From Mycolicibacterium cosmeticum (GTDB taxonomy: Bacteria > Actinomycetota > Actinomycetes > Mycobacteriales > Mycobacteriaceae), in contig NZ_CCBB010000001.1 of NCBI RefSeq assembly GCF_000613185.1, positions 310,001-374,000 of the forward strand: DNA of 64,000 nucleotides, written 5' to 3'. Every line of letters begins with the position of its first letter. The stretch's first letter is position 1. The position numbers were made by a program, and so were the translations under genes. Under the pieces are notes generated by a model. It had not been told where the DNA came from, ran no database searches, and saw nothing but the letters and a program-made list of their open reading frames with translations. Positions 9,442 through 17,452 of the stretch are shown piece by piece.

Positions 9442-9508
9442 GACGGGGAGTCTAAGTTCGACCGCCGACAAGTCCCGGGATGCGCATCGGCATGGCTACT
9501 GTGAACCG

Positions 9509-10000
9509 GTGCGAACCCTGATCCTGCTGCGGCACGCCAAGTCGGACTACCCGGCCGGGGTGCTCGACCACGACCGCCCGCTGGCGCCACGGGGCATCCG
9601 GGAGGGCGCGCTGGCCGGGGACTGGCTGCGCAAACACGTGCCCGCCGTCGACGCGGTGCTGTGTTCCAGCGCGACGCGGACGCGGCAGACCCTGGCCCGC
9701 ACGGAGATCGAGGCGCCGGTGCAATACGTCGACCGGCTCTACGACGCCACGCCGGGGATCGTCCTGGCCGAGATCAACAAGGTTCCGGCCGAGGTGGGGA
9801 CCCTTCTGGTGGTGGGGCACGAGCCGGTGATGTCGTCGCTGGCGCTGGGCCTGGCCGGGGACGGCAGCGCACCCGAGGCGCTGGAGGCCGTCGGGCACAA
9901 GTACCCGACATCGGCGATCGCCGTGCTGCGCACCGAAAAACCGTGGCATGCGCTGGAACTGGACGGTGCCGCGCTGGTCGCCTTCCACGTGCCGCGTTAG
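9509..10000 (+). CDS. SixA-type histidine phosphatase family protein (Rv1276c-type)
   Basis: A 163-residue phosphoglycerate-mutase-superfamily phosphatase of the short SixA branch. The N-terminal catalytic His lies in LLRHAKSDYP, the DHDRPLAPRG block is typical of SixA, the CSSATRTRQT motif supplies the second Arg, and VVGHEPVMSS supplies the second His. Substrates could be a phosphohistidine protein or a small phosphoester; this cannot be decided. The GTG at 9509 is the best start because the catalytic RHA motif follows within ten residues, as in homologues. It is divergent from the SbcD-like gene (68 bp) and convergent with lprC. Confidence 0.9.
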   Translation: MRTLILLRHAKSDYPAGVLDHDRPLAPRGIREGALAGDWLRKHVPAVDAVLCSSATRTRQTLARTEIEAPVQYVDRLYDATPGIVLAEINKVPAEVGTLLVVGHEPVMSSLALGLAGDGSAPEALEAVGHKYPTSAIAVLRTEKPWHALELDGAALVAFHVPR

Positions 10001-10010
10001 CGGCGGCGCG

Positions 10011-10556
10011 TCACGAACTGGTGGCCAGCGTCAGCTCCATCAGCTTGAGCGCCATCGCGCAGGCGTCGATGCCGGGGGTCTGCGGGTTGACCCACCAGCC
10101 GACGACGCCGCTGGCGTCGCTGGCCACCCCGCACGCCCCGTTGGCCGCCGGGTTCTTCATCACGATGGACGGCACCCCGGCCACCGCGCGGTTCTCCACC
10201 TGGTACTTCAGCTTGTCGGCGACCTGCTTCTCGTTGTCCAGGCTGCCCTGCTCGAACCAGAACCGGGTGATGTCGATCAGGCCGGCCGGGTTGGCGGCCT
10301 GCCAGCGGCAGACCGCGCCGACGAAGGTGCTCTGGATGTCCAGCGGGTCGGCGCCGACCGTCTTGGCCAGGATGTCCTCGGTGAGGACCTCGCATTCCTT
10401 GAGCAGGTTCGGGTAGGTCTTCTGCGAGTCGTCGTTGCGCGGCACGTCGCCGGCGCCGGCCTTGACGGCGGTGCCGTCCACGGTCGACGAGCAGCCGGCC
10501 AGCAGCGCGGTTGCCGCGGCCGTGGCGGCCAGCACGCGGAGGAGGCGGCGGCTCAT
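10011..10556 (-). CDS. lprC: Lipoprotein LprC, DUF3558 family
   Basis: A 181-residue secreted lipoprotein with a basic, Ala-rich signal peptide and lipobox LLAGC, followed by a DUF3558 domain with paired cysteines (CEVL, CRWQ, CGVA, CAMAL). DUF3558 is found mostly in actinobacterial envelope lipoproteins of unknown biochemical role. The ATG at 10556 overlaps the upstream lprB stop (ATGA), so lprB-lprC form a translationally coupled pair. Identity as LprC (Rv1275) rests on gene order beside the SixA-type gene and on family; lprB and lprC are paralogues, so order is the main discriminator. Confidence 0.85.
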   Translation of the reverse strand: MSRRLLRVLAATAAATALLAGCSSTVDGTAVKAGAGDVPRNDDSQKTYPNLLKECEVLTEDILAKTVGADPLDIQSTFVGAVCRWQAANPAGLIDITRFWFEQGSLDNEKQVADKLKYQVENRAVAGVPSIVMKNPAANGACGVASDASGVVGWWVNPQTPGIDACAMALKLMELTLATSS

Positions 10557-11125
10557 TTGGCGTTCACAATCGATTGGCGGGTCAGTTCCTTGGCGATGTC
10601 GCACGGGTCCGGATAGGGCTTCTCGGCGAAGCTGATGGACCACTCGATGAAGTCGTCGTCGAACTGGATGCCGATCTCACACAGGCTCTTACCGAGCACC
10701 GGGTCCTCCCCGACCGCGATGAATCCGTTGCGCCCCTCGATGGTGATGTCGTCGACGCTGGCCCGGGACAGTTCCTCGGTCTTGCGCTCACGGCCGATCG
10801 GGCTGCCGCGGAAACTGGTGAACGAGAAGTGCGGGCCGACGATGCCGCCACCGGCCAGCCACTGGCAGCCCACCGAGTTGCGGGCGGTGTTGACCAGGCC
10901 GGTCACCTTGGTCAGCTGCGCGACGGTCTGGTCGCTGATGCCGCCGCACTCGGGAAAGATCGGGCCGTGCTTGGCCGCGGGCGCCGACGCCGTGCTGGAC
11001 GGCACCTGCGGTGAGCTCGGGGCGTCCGAGTCGGAGCAGGCCGCGAGCGCGGCGACGGCTGCGGTCGCCAGGACCAACGTCTTCGCGGGACCGCTGAATC
11101 GGCGGTGGCCTCGTCTGGGGGTCAC
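10553..11125 (-). CDS. lprB: Lipoprotein LprB, DUF3558 family
   Basis: A roughly 190-residue lipoprotein: short basic start (TPRRGHRR), hydrophobic stretch and lipobox ALAAC, a Ser/Pro/Ala-rich linker, then a DUF3558 domain with conserved Cys in PECGG, VGCQW, LCEIG and DPCDIA. It is the first gene of the lprB-lprC pair and is divergent from the ABC exporter genes, as in M. tuberculosis Rv1274. The GTG at 11125 gives a signal peptide of normal length; a GTG at 11134 or a TTG at 11200 would extend the cytoplasmic end and cannot be excluded, since no clear ribosome site is visible. Confidence 0.85.
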   Translation of the reverse strand: MTPRRGHRRFSGPAKTLVLATAAVAALAACSDSDAPSSPQVPSSTASAPAAKHGPIFPECGGISDQTVAQLTKVTGLVNTARNSVGCQWLAGGGIVGPHFSFTSFRGSPIGRERKTEELSRASVDDITIEGRNGFIAVGEDPVLGKSLCEIGIQFDDDFIEWSISFAEKPYPDPCDIAKELTRQSIVNAK

Positions 11126-11238
11126 GACATGCACTGTAGCGGCAGCCGGGCGCGAACCGCTGTCATGCACATTGACCTGCCCTTTCGTGTCCGGCGCCAA
11201 TGACGGGCGGGCACAGGGTGGTGTGCGACAGTAGCCAG

Positions 11239-12963
11239 ATGCTCTGGGCGTTGCTGCGGCGGTACGTGCGGCCCTACCGCGGGCTGCTCACCGTGGTGGC
11301 CGTGCTGCAGGTGATCAGCACGCTGGCGTCGTTGTATCTGCCGACGATCAACGCCGACATCATCGACGACGGCGTGGCCAAGGGCGACACCGGCGCGATC
11401 GTGCGGCTGGGGGCCGTGATGCTCGGGGTGACCGCCCTGCAGGTGTTGTGCGCGGTGGGCGCGGTGTTCTTCGGGTCCCGCGCCAGCGTCGGGTTCGGCC
11501 GGGATCTGCGGTCGGCGATCTTTCACCATGTGCTCGGTTTCTCGGCCACCGAGACGGCCCGCTTCGGGGCGCCGACGCTGCTGACCCGCACCACCAACGA
11601 CGTCCAGCAGATCCAGTTGCTGGTGCAGATGACGTCGACGATGCTCATCACCGCACCGATCATGGGCGTCGGCGGGATCGCCATGGCGGTGCACCAGGAC
11701 GCCGGCCTGTCCTGGCTGCTGTTGATCAGCGTGCCGGTGCTGGCCGTGGCCAACTATCTGGTGATCCGCAAGCTGCTGCCGATCTTCCGGTCCATGCAAC
11801 GGCTCATCGACGGGATCAACCGGGTGCTGCGCGAGCAGCTCTCCGGCATCCGGGTGGTGCGCGCCTTCGCCAGGGAAGCGCTGGAACGCGGCCGGTTCGA
11901 GGAGGCGAACCGGGCCCTGACCGACACCGCGATCACCGCCGGGCGCTGGCAGGCGATCATGCTGCCGGTGACGACACTGGTCATCAACGTCTCCAGCGTG
12001 GCGTTGATCTGGTTCGGGGGCATGCGCATCGACGCCGGGCAGATGCAGGTCGGTTCGCTGATCGCGTTCCTGGCCTATTTCATGCAAATCCTGATGGCCG
12101 TGCTGCTGGCCACGCTGCTGCTGGTGCTGTTGCCGCGGGCGTCGGCGTGCGCCGAGCGGATCACCGAGGTGCTCGGCACCGCACCGCAGATCACCGACCC
12201 GGCCGATCCGGTGCCCGTCGAGACACTGCGCGGCGAGATCGAGCTGCGCGGCGCGACGTTCAGCTATCCGGGCGCGGATCGCCCGGTGGTGCAGGATGTT
12301 TCGCTGACCGCGCGGCCGGGCACGGTGACCGCGATCGTCGGTAGCACCGGGTCGGGCAAGTCGACGCTGGTGTCGCTGATCTGCAGGCAGTACGACGTCA
12401 CCGCGGGCGCGGTGCTGGTCGACGGCCGCAACATCCGCACCTACGGCACCGAAACCCTGTGGTCGGCACTCGGATTGGTACCCCAGCGCGGCTACCTGTT
12501 CTCCGGCACGGTCGCCGAGAACCTGCGGTACGGGCGCAGTGACGCCACCGAGGACGACATGTGGGCGGCGTTGCGGGTGGCCGACGCCGAGGAGTTCGTC
12601 CGCGCCGACGCCGACGGGCTGCAGATGCGGGTGGCCCAGGGCGGGATCAACTTCTCCGGCGGGCAGCGGCAGCGGCTGGCGATCGCCAGGGCCGTGATCC
12701 GCAGGCCCGCGGTGTATCTGTTCGACGACGCGTTCTCCGCGTTGGACGTCCGCACCGACGCCCGGGTGCGGGCCGCGCTGCGGGCGGTGTCGGACACCGC
12801 GACGGTGATCATCGTGTCGCAGCGGATCTCGACGGTGACGGCCGCCGACCAGGTGATCGTCGTGGACGCCGGCCGGGTGGTGGGCGCGGGCACCCACGAG
12901 TCGCTGCTGCGGGATTGCCCGACGTACGCGGAGTTCGTCGACTCGCAGACGGTGACAGCGTGA
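11239..12963 (+). CDS. ABC exporter half-transporter, permease-ATPase (Rv1273c-type)
   Basis: A 574-residue fused transmembrane-ATPase half-transporter with about six membrane helices (about residues 15-300) and a C-terminal nucleotide-binding domain. Walker A is GSTGSGKST, the signature is [14 protein letters not shown] and Walker B is [12 protein letters not shown], in which the usual catalytic Glu is Asp. With the next gene it forms a heterodimeric exporter-type transporter; M. tuberculosis Rv1272c has been linked to long-chain fatty-acid transport. The start at ATG 11239 (MLWALLRR) matches the beginning of Rv1273c; an ATG at 11200 is a less likely alternative. The stop overlaps the next GTG (GTGA). 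Confidence 0.92.
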   Translation: MLWALLRRYVRPYRGLLTVVAVLQVISTLASLYLPTINADIIDDGVAKGDTGAIVRLGAVMLGVTALQVLCAVGAVFFGSRASVGFGRDLRSAIFHHVLGFSATETARFGAPTLLTRTTNDVQQIQLLVQMTSTMLITAPIMGVGGIAMAVHQDAGLSWLLLISVPVLAVANYLVIRKLLPIFRSMQRLIDGINRVLREQLSGIRVVRAFAREALERGRFEEANRALTDTAITAGRWQAIMLPVTTLVINVSSVALIWFGGMRIDAGQMQVGSLIAFLAYFMQILMAVLLATLLLVLLPRASACAERITEVLGTAPQITDPADPVPVETLRGEIELRGATFSYPGADRPVVQDVSLTARPGTVTAIVGSTGSGKSTLVSLICRQYDVTAGAVLVDGRNIRTYGTETLWSALGLVPQRGYLFSGTVAENLRYGRSDATEDDMWAALRVADAEEFVRADADGLQMRVAQGGINFSGGQRQRLAIARAVIRRPAVYLFDDAFSALDVRTDARVRAALRAVSDTATVIIVSQRISTVTAADQVIVVDAGRVVGAGTHESLLRDCPTYAEFVDSQTVTA

Positions 12964-14846
12964 CCAGACCGATGCGCGGGATGCCGCAACCGCCGGCGGC
13001 TCGATCCCGGGATTTCCGCGGCTCGGCGATCCGGTTGGTGAAGAGGCTGACCCCGCAACGCGGTCTCACGCTGGCGGTGATCGCGCTGGGCGTGGTGGGC
13101 ATCGCGATCGGCGTGATCGGTCCGCGCATCCTCGGCCACGCCACCGACCTGCTGTTCAACGGGGTGGTGGGCCGCGGCCTCCCGGCCGGGATCAGCAAGG
13201 ACCAGGCGATCGAGGCGGCCCGCGCCCGCGGTGACACCGCGTTCGCCGACCTGCTGTCCGGCATGAACGTGGTGCCCGGCCACGGCGTGGACTTCGGCGC
13301 GGTGGGCCGCACCCTGCTGCTCGCCCTGGGCCTGTATCTCATTGGTGCGCTGGCGATCTGGATCCAGGCGCGCATCCTCAACGTCGTCGTGCAGCGCACC
13401 ATCGCCGCACTGCGCGCGGAGATCCAGGACAAGGTGCACCGGCTGCCGCTGTCCTATGTGGACGCCCGGCAGCGCGGCGAGTTGCTCAGCCGGGTGACCA
13501 ATGACGTCGACAACGTGCAATCGTCGCTGGCGATGTCGATCAGTCAGCTGCTCACCGCGGTGCTGACGGTGCTGGCGGTTCTGGTGGCGATGCTCACCAT
13601 CTCGCCGCTGCTGGCGCTGCTGACCGTACTGACGGTGCCGCTGTCGCTGCTGGTGACCCGCGCCATCACCCGCCGCTCGCAGAAACTGTTCGTCGCGCAA
13701 TGGACCAACACCGGCCGGCTCAATGCGCATATCGAGGAGACCTACAGCGGTTTCACCATCGTCAAGACCTACGGGCATCGCGAGCACGCGTCGGCGCAGT
13801 TCGCCGAATTCAATGCCGACGTGTACCGGTCCAGCACGGGTGCGCAGTTCCTGTCCGGTCTGGTCGGGCCCGCCACCACGTTCGTCGGCAATCTCAGTTA
13901 CGTGGCCGTCGCGGTGGTGGGCGGGGTGCAGGTGGCGACGGGGCAGATCACCCTGGGCAGCATCCAGGCGTTCATCCAGTACGTCCGCCAGTTCAATCAG
14001 CCACTGACCCAGGTGGCGGCGATGTTCAACACGCTGCAGTCCGGGATCGCCAGTGCCGAGCGGATCTTCGACGTGCTGGACGCGCCGGAGGAGCCGCCCG
14101 ACCCACCTCGCACGGTCACGATATCCATCGTAGGCCGGGTGGAGTTCGACCGGGTCGGCTTCGGGTACCGGCCGGACACCCCGGTGCTGCAGGACGTGTC
14201 GTTGGTCGCCGAACCGGGAATGACGGTGGCGATCGTCGGGCCGACCGGGGCGGGCAAGACCACGCTGGTGAACCTGCTCATGCGGTTCTACGAGGTCGAC
14301 TCGGGCCGAATCCTGCTGGACGGCACGGATATCACGGCGATGCCGCGGGATGCGCTGCGGTCGCGCATCGGCATGGTGCTGCAGGACACCTGGCTGTTCG
14401 GCGGCAGCATCTACGACAATATCGCCTATGGCCGGCCGGACGCGACACCCGACGAGGTGCACGACGCGGCGCGCGCCGCGTACGTCGACCGGTTCGTGGC
14501 CACCCTGCCCGACGGCTACCAGACCAAGATCGGCGAGGACGGCGGACGGCTCAGCGCCGGCGAGCGCCAGTTGGTCACCATTGCCCGTGCGGTGCTGGCC
14601 AGACCGCAGCTGCTGATCCTGGACGAGGCGACCAGCTCGGTGGACACCCGCACCGAGTTGCTGATACAGCAGGCCATGGCCGAATTACGAAGGGACCGGA
14701 CCAGTTTCATCATCGCGCATCGGCTGTCCACCATCCGTGACGCCGATCTGATCGTGGTGCTGGAGCATGGCCGGATCGTCGAGCAGGGCACCCACGCCGA
14801 GCTGCTGGCGCGCGGCGGCGAGTACTGGGCGATGGCCCGACCCTGA
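12960..14846 (+). CDS. ABC exporter half-transporter, permease-ATPase (Rv1272c-type)
   Basis: A 628-residue half-transporter paired with the preceding gene. After a short basic N-terminus there are six predicted membrane helices, with a long extracytoplasmic insert between the first two (about residues 55-110). The ATPase domain has Walker [10 protein letters not shown], a non-canonical signature [14 protein letters not shown] and a full Walker [13 protein letters not shown]. Because the partner has a canonical signature but a weak Walker B, one composite ATP site should be competent and the other degenerate, as in many heterodimeric exporters. GTG start at 12960 overlaps the upstream TGA. 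Length and order match M. tuberculosis Rv1272c. Confidence 0.92.
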   Translation: MTRPMRGMPQPPAARSRDFRGSAIRLVKRLTPQRGLTLAVIALGVVGIAIGVIGPRILGHATDLLFNGVVGRGLPAGISKDQAIEAARARGDTAFADLLSGMNVVPGHGVDFGAVGRTLLLALGLYLIGALAIWIQARILNVVVQRTIAALRAEIQDKVHRLPLSYVDARQRGELLSRVTNDVDNVQSSLAMSISQLLTAVLTVLAVLVAMLTISPLLALLTVLTVPLSLLVTRAITRRSQKLFVAQWTNTGRLNAHIEETYSGFTIVKTYGHREHASAQFAEFNADVYRSSTGAQFLSGLVGPATTFVGNLSYVAVAVVGGVQVATGQITLGSIQAFIQYVRQFNQPLTQVAAMFNTLQSGIASAERIFDVLDAPEEPPDPPRTVTISIVGRVEFDRVGFGYRPDTPVLQDVSLVAEPGMTVAIVGPTGAGKTTLVNLLMRFYEVDSGRILLDGTDITAMPRDALRSRIGMVLQDTWLFGGSIYDNIAYGRPDATPDEVHDAARAAYVDRFVATLPDGYQTKIGEDGGRLSAGERQLVTIARAVLARPQLLILDEATSSVDTRTELLIQQAMAELRRDRTSFIIAHRLSTIRDADLIVVLEHGRIVEQGTHAELLARGGEYWAMARP

Positions 14847-14857
14847 GGCCGTCCGGG

Positions 14858-15382
14858 TCAGACCTGCGGCCCCTCGGCCCGCAGATCGTCCACCGCCGTC
14901 ATGGCCGCCCGCAGCTTGGCCAGCCACTCGTCGGTGTGCTCACCGACCAGCCGCACCGACCAGGCCAGCGCGTCGGACCGGGAGCGCGCCACACCGGCGT
15001 CGACCAGCGTGTCCAGCACCTGACGTTCGGGCTGCCGCAGCCGGGTCATCACCGGTACGGCCAAGTGGGTGAACAGGATTCGTTCCTCGCCGGCCTGGAT
15101 GCCCCAGGAGACCTTGCGGGCGAAGCGATCCTGCGCCTCGTCGGCGATCCGCATCCGCTCCCCGCGGGTTTCCTCCCGGAACTTGGCGGCCCGGCCGGAC
15201 GCGCGGGAGGCACTCTCCTCGGTGTCGGCGTCGGGCAACCGGCCGATCACCGTGATTTCTTCGCGGTCGACGGTGACTTCGGGGTCACCGGCGAACCAGC
15301 CGTCGGGGAGCCGGCCGGCGAACCAGTCGGCGGCTTCGGCGGCGTCGTGGGTGGCGCGCCGCGCATGATGATGTGTCTTCAT
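14858..15382 (-). CDS. Conserved hypothetical with ribbon-helix-helix-like C-terminal segment
   Basis: A 174-residue protein without signal peptide or membrane segment. The N-terminal half (His-rich start, then DPEVTVDREEITVIGRLPD) looks like a small alpha/beta domain; the middle is strongly charged (RASGRAAKFREETRGERMR). The last third, LDTLVDAGVARSRSDALAW, resembles the helix-turn-helix of ribbon-helix-helix regulators. No family name is recognised. The ATG at 15382 is directly preceded by four 6-bp half-sites at 8-bp spacing, without a Shine-Dalgarno sequence, suggesting a leaderless, autoregulated transcript. It lies tail to tail with the ABC exporter operon, 11 bp from its stop. Confidence 0.7.
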   Translation of the reverse strand: MKTHHHARRATHDAAEAADWFAGRLPDGWFAGDPEVTVDREEITVIGRLPDADTEESASRASGRAAKFREETRGERMRIADEAQDRFARKVSWGIQAGEERILFTHLAVPVMTRLRQPERQVLDTLVDAGVARSRSDALAWSVRLVGEHTDEWLAKLRAAMTAVDDLRAEGPQV

Positions 15383-15383
15383 G

Positions 15384-15413
15384 ATTACATGATTACACCA
15401 TTACAGCTGTAAT
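15384..15413 (-). promoter_or_regulatory. Tandem 8-bp operator repeats upstream of the RHH-like gene
   Basis: On the plus strand ATTACA occurs at 15384-15389, 15392-15397 and 15400-15405, exactly 8 bp apart, and its complement TGTAAT at 15408-15413 completes the palindrome ATTACAGCTGTAAT. Read in the gene's direction, TGTAAT also resembles a -10 hexamer. Tandem 8-bp half-sites are a known arrangement for ribbon-helix-helix repressors such as MetJ; autoregulation here is an inference. Confidence 0.6.
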
Positions 15414-15453
15414 AGAACGCACTTCACCCACGGCGAACGGGTATTGCCGGTGG

Positions 15454-15657
15454 CTACCGCTTGAGCAGCGCCGCCGCACCGCCGCCCAGCACCAACGCGA
15501 CCAACAGCAGCGCCGCCCATCCCGCACCGACCAGCCACCACACCGCGGCGACGGCGATGATCGCCGGCGAGAGAAGGAACAGCACCATGCCCGGGTGTTG
15601 CCTGACGACTGCCAGGGCACTCTTGGCCCGCATCCGATCGAGCTCGTCACCTGCCAT
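15454..15657 (-). CDS. Small two-helix membrane protein
   Basis: A 67-residue protein with a charged N-terminal helix (DELDRMRAKSALAVVRQHPG) followed by two hydrophobic helices at about residues 24-41 and 45-62 separated by a Gly, ending in LLKR. It is probably an integral membrane protein with both ends in the cytoplasm. No family or function is recognised. The ATG at 15657 was preferred; an in-frame ATG at 15669 would add four residues. It is divergent from the AIM24 gene, about 70 bp away, and 72 bp upstream of the RHH-like gene on the same strand, though the operator repeats between them argue against a shared transcript. Confidence 0.6.
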   Translation of the reverse strand: MAGDELDRMRAKSALAVVRQHPGMVLFLLSPAIIAVAAVWWLVGAGWAALLLVALVLGGGAAALLKR

Positions 15658-15724
15658 ACGAAAAAGCATGCCAGCCTAAGGTGGCTCTAGCACGTACCAA
15701 ACTCTTGAGACCCGAGGAGACGCG

Positions 15725-16570
15725 GTGAGTGGTCAGTGGCTGAGGGATCCCGAAGGCCGGTTCGAGTACCGGTGGTGGGACGGGCAGAGGTGGACCGACC
15801 AGGTGTCCCATCAGGGTCAGGTGCGCACCGCGCCACTCGGCGCGCCGCCCGCGCAGCAGCAGCCGCCGCAACCTCAGCAGCCGGTGCAGGCCGGTGACGG
15901 CTTCACCGGTATCACCGGCGATCTGGTCGACGGCCGGTTCAGCGAGAAGGAGTCCGCGGCCGTCGCCAATCAGAACAGGAAGCTGCTGCGGGTGCGCGTC
16001 GGCGAACCGTTCCTGGCCCGGCAGGGTTCGATGGTGGCCTACCAGGGCAACGTCGACTTCGCCTTCGAGGGCGGCGGTGCCGGCAAGTTCCTCAAGAAGG
16101 CGCTGACGGGCGAGGGACTGCCGCTGATGCGGGTGTCCGGCCAGGGCGATGTGTTCCTCGCCGAGCAGTCCTTCGACGTGCACCTGCTGCACCTGAGCAA
16201 TGCCGGGCTGTCCATCAGCGGCAAGAACGTGCTGGCCTTCTCATCGAACCTGGACTGGAACATCGAGCGGGTCAAGGGCGGCAGCATCGCCACCGGCGGC
16301 CTGTTCAACACCACGCTGCGCGGCAGCGGGTGGGTGGCGCTGACCACCGACGGGCCACCGGTCGTGCTTGACGCCGCCGAGGCGCCGACCTTCGCCGACA
16401 CCAATGCGGTGGTGGCCTGGTCGGCCAACCTGCAGACCTCGCTGAAGACCAGCTTCAAGGCCGGCGCGCTGATCGGGCGCGGCTCCGGCGAGGCGCTGCA
16501 GGTGGCCTTCGCGGGTCAGGGCTTCGTCATCGTCCAGCCGTCGGAGGGCATCCCCGTCCCCACGCAGTGA
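15725..16570 (+). CDS. DUF2510 plus AIM24-family protein
   Basis: A 281-residue protein with an N-terminal DUF2510 motif (WLRDPEGRFEYRWWDGQRWT, residues 5-24), a Gln/Pro-rich linker (about residues 40-55) and a C-terminal AIM24 (formerly DUF124) beta-rich domain containing the VAYQGNVDFAFEG and SGKNVLAF blocks. AIM24 proteins form trypsin-resistant beta-barrels; DUF2510 is common in actinobacterial proteins associated with the membrane or secretion, but the joint role is not known. The start is a GTG at 15725 preceded by GAGGAGA. It is transcribed alone, convergent with the DUF305 gene. Confidence 0.85.
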   Translation: MSGQWLRDPEGRFEYRWWDGQRWTDQVSHQGQVRTAPLGAPPAQQQPPQPQQPVQAGDGFTGITGDLVDGRFSEKESAAVANQNRKLLRVRVGEPFLARQGSMVAYQGNVDFAFEGGGAGKFLKKALTGEGLPLMRVSGQGDVFLAEQSFDVHLLHLSNAGLSISGKNVLAFSSNLDWNIERVKGGSIATGGLFNTTLRGSGWVALTTDGPPVVLDAAEAPTFADTNAVVAWSANLQTSLKTSFKAGALIGRGSGEALQVAFAGQGFVIVQPSEGIPVPTQ

Positions 16571-16577
16571 CCGGGCG

Positions 16578-17186
16578 TCACAACGTCCCGAGCATCGACT
16601 TCATGGTGTCGATCTCTCTCTGCTGGGTATCGACGATGGCGTGGGACAACTCGATCGCCGGGCCGTATTGCCCGTTGGCGATCTCGTCCTGAGCCATCGC
16701 GATCGCGCCCTCGTGATGGGCGATCATCTGGGTGACGTACAGCTTGGCGGCCTCCGGGCCAGGGGCGTTACGCAGCTTGTCGATGTCCTGGGCGGACACC
16801 ATGCCTTGCATCCCGTGGTCCATCGGCGCCGTGGCGGGACTGCCCCACGATGTCAGCCAGCCCTGCATCTGGGCGATCTCGGGTGCCTGCGCGGCCTTGA
16901 TCTCGGTGGCCAGCTGAACGACGCGGGGGTCGACGCCCTGCTTGGCCAGCAGGATGTCGCTCATCTCCACGGCCTGGCTGTGGTGCGGAATCATCATCTG
17001 GGCGAACATCACGTCGGCATCGTTGTGCGCCGCGGCGTCGGCGGTCGCCGACCCGGCAGCCGGCGCGCTGCTCTGATGTCCGCTGTGGCCGGCGTCCTCG
17101 GTCGGGCCGGATCCGTTACTCCCATTACTACAGCCCACCACCAGAACGGCGACCGCCGCCGCGATCGCTGCCGTTGCCTTCACCAT
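16578..17186 (-). CDS. DUF305 (CopM-like) secreted lipoprotein
   Basis: A 202-residue exported lipoprotein (signal ending VLVVGC) followed by a Ser/Gly/His-rich linker and a DUF305 four-helix domain. The domain carries the paired motifs [15 protein letters not shown] and [15 protein letters not shown], and a Met/His-rich MDHGMQGM stretch; such His and Met clusters bind copper in characterised CopM proteins. It lies divergent from the copper chaperone and copper ATPase genes with a CsoR-like operator in the 62-bp gap, so joint copper induction is likely. The ATG at 17186 has AGGAG four bases upstream; a GTG at 17198 is the alternative. Confidence 0.88.
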   Translation of the reverse strand: MVKATAAIAAAVAVLVVGCSNGSNGSGPTEDAGHSGHQSSAPAAGSATADAAAHNDADVMFAQMMIPHHSQAVEMSDILLAKQGVDPRVVQLATEIKAAQAPEIAQMQGWLTSWGSPATAPMDHGMQGMVSAQDIDKLRNAPGPEAAKLYVTQMIAHHEGAIAMAQDEIANGQYGPAIELSHAIVDTQQREIDTMKSMLGTL

Positions 17187-17220
17187 GTCTCTCCTCACAT
17201 CTGGATCGGATCATTTACCC

Positions 17221-17237
17221 ATACCCCCTACCGGTAT
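17221..17237. promoter_or_regulatory. CsoR/RcnR-like copper operator
   Basis: The sequence ATACCCCCTACCGGTAT is an inverted repeat (ATACC and GGTAT, 7-nt spacer) with the C-run typical of CsoR-family operators. It lies centred between the divergent DUF305 gene (start 17186) and the metallochaperone gene (start 17249), where a repressor would cover both promoters. No csoR gene is in the window, so the regulator must be encoded elsewhere. Confidence 0.6.
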
Positions 17238-17248
17238 ATCATGGGCTC

Positions 17249-17452
17249 ATGAACATCGTTCTCCGTGTCGAGGGTATGAGTTGCGGCCACTGCGTCTCGG
17301 CGATCACCGCCGCGGTGCAGCCGCTGCCCGGCGTCGCCTCCGTCGCCGTCGACCTCGCGGCCGGCACCGTCACGGTGGCCGGCACCCCCGACCCCGACAC
17401 CGTCGCCGCGGCCATCGAGGACTGCGGGTACGACGTCGCGAGTGCGGCATGA
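17249..17452 (+). CDS. CopZ-like heavy-metal-associated chaperone
   Basis: A 67-residue single HMA domain with the metal motif GMSCGHC (Cys12, Cys15) and the beta-alpha-beta-beta-alpha-beta pattern ending in EDCGYDV. Such proteins carry Cu(I) in the cytoplasm to a P1B ATPase. Its stop codon overlaps the ATG of the ATPase gene, so the two are co-translated. The ATG at 17249 starts the fold directly; upstream in-frame codons run into the operator and were discarded. Confidence 0.92.
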   Translation: MNIVLRVEGMSCGHCVSAITAAVQPLPGVASVAVDLAAGTVTVAGTPDPDTVAAAIEDCGYDVASAA

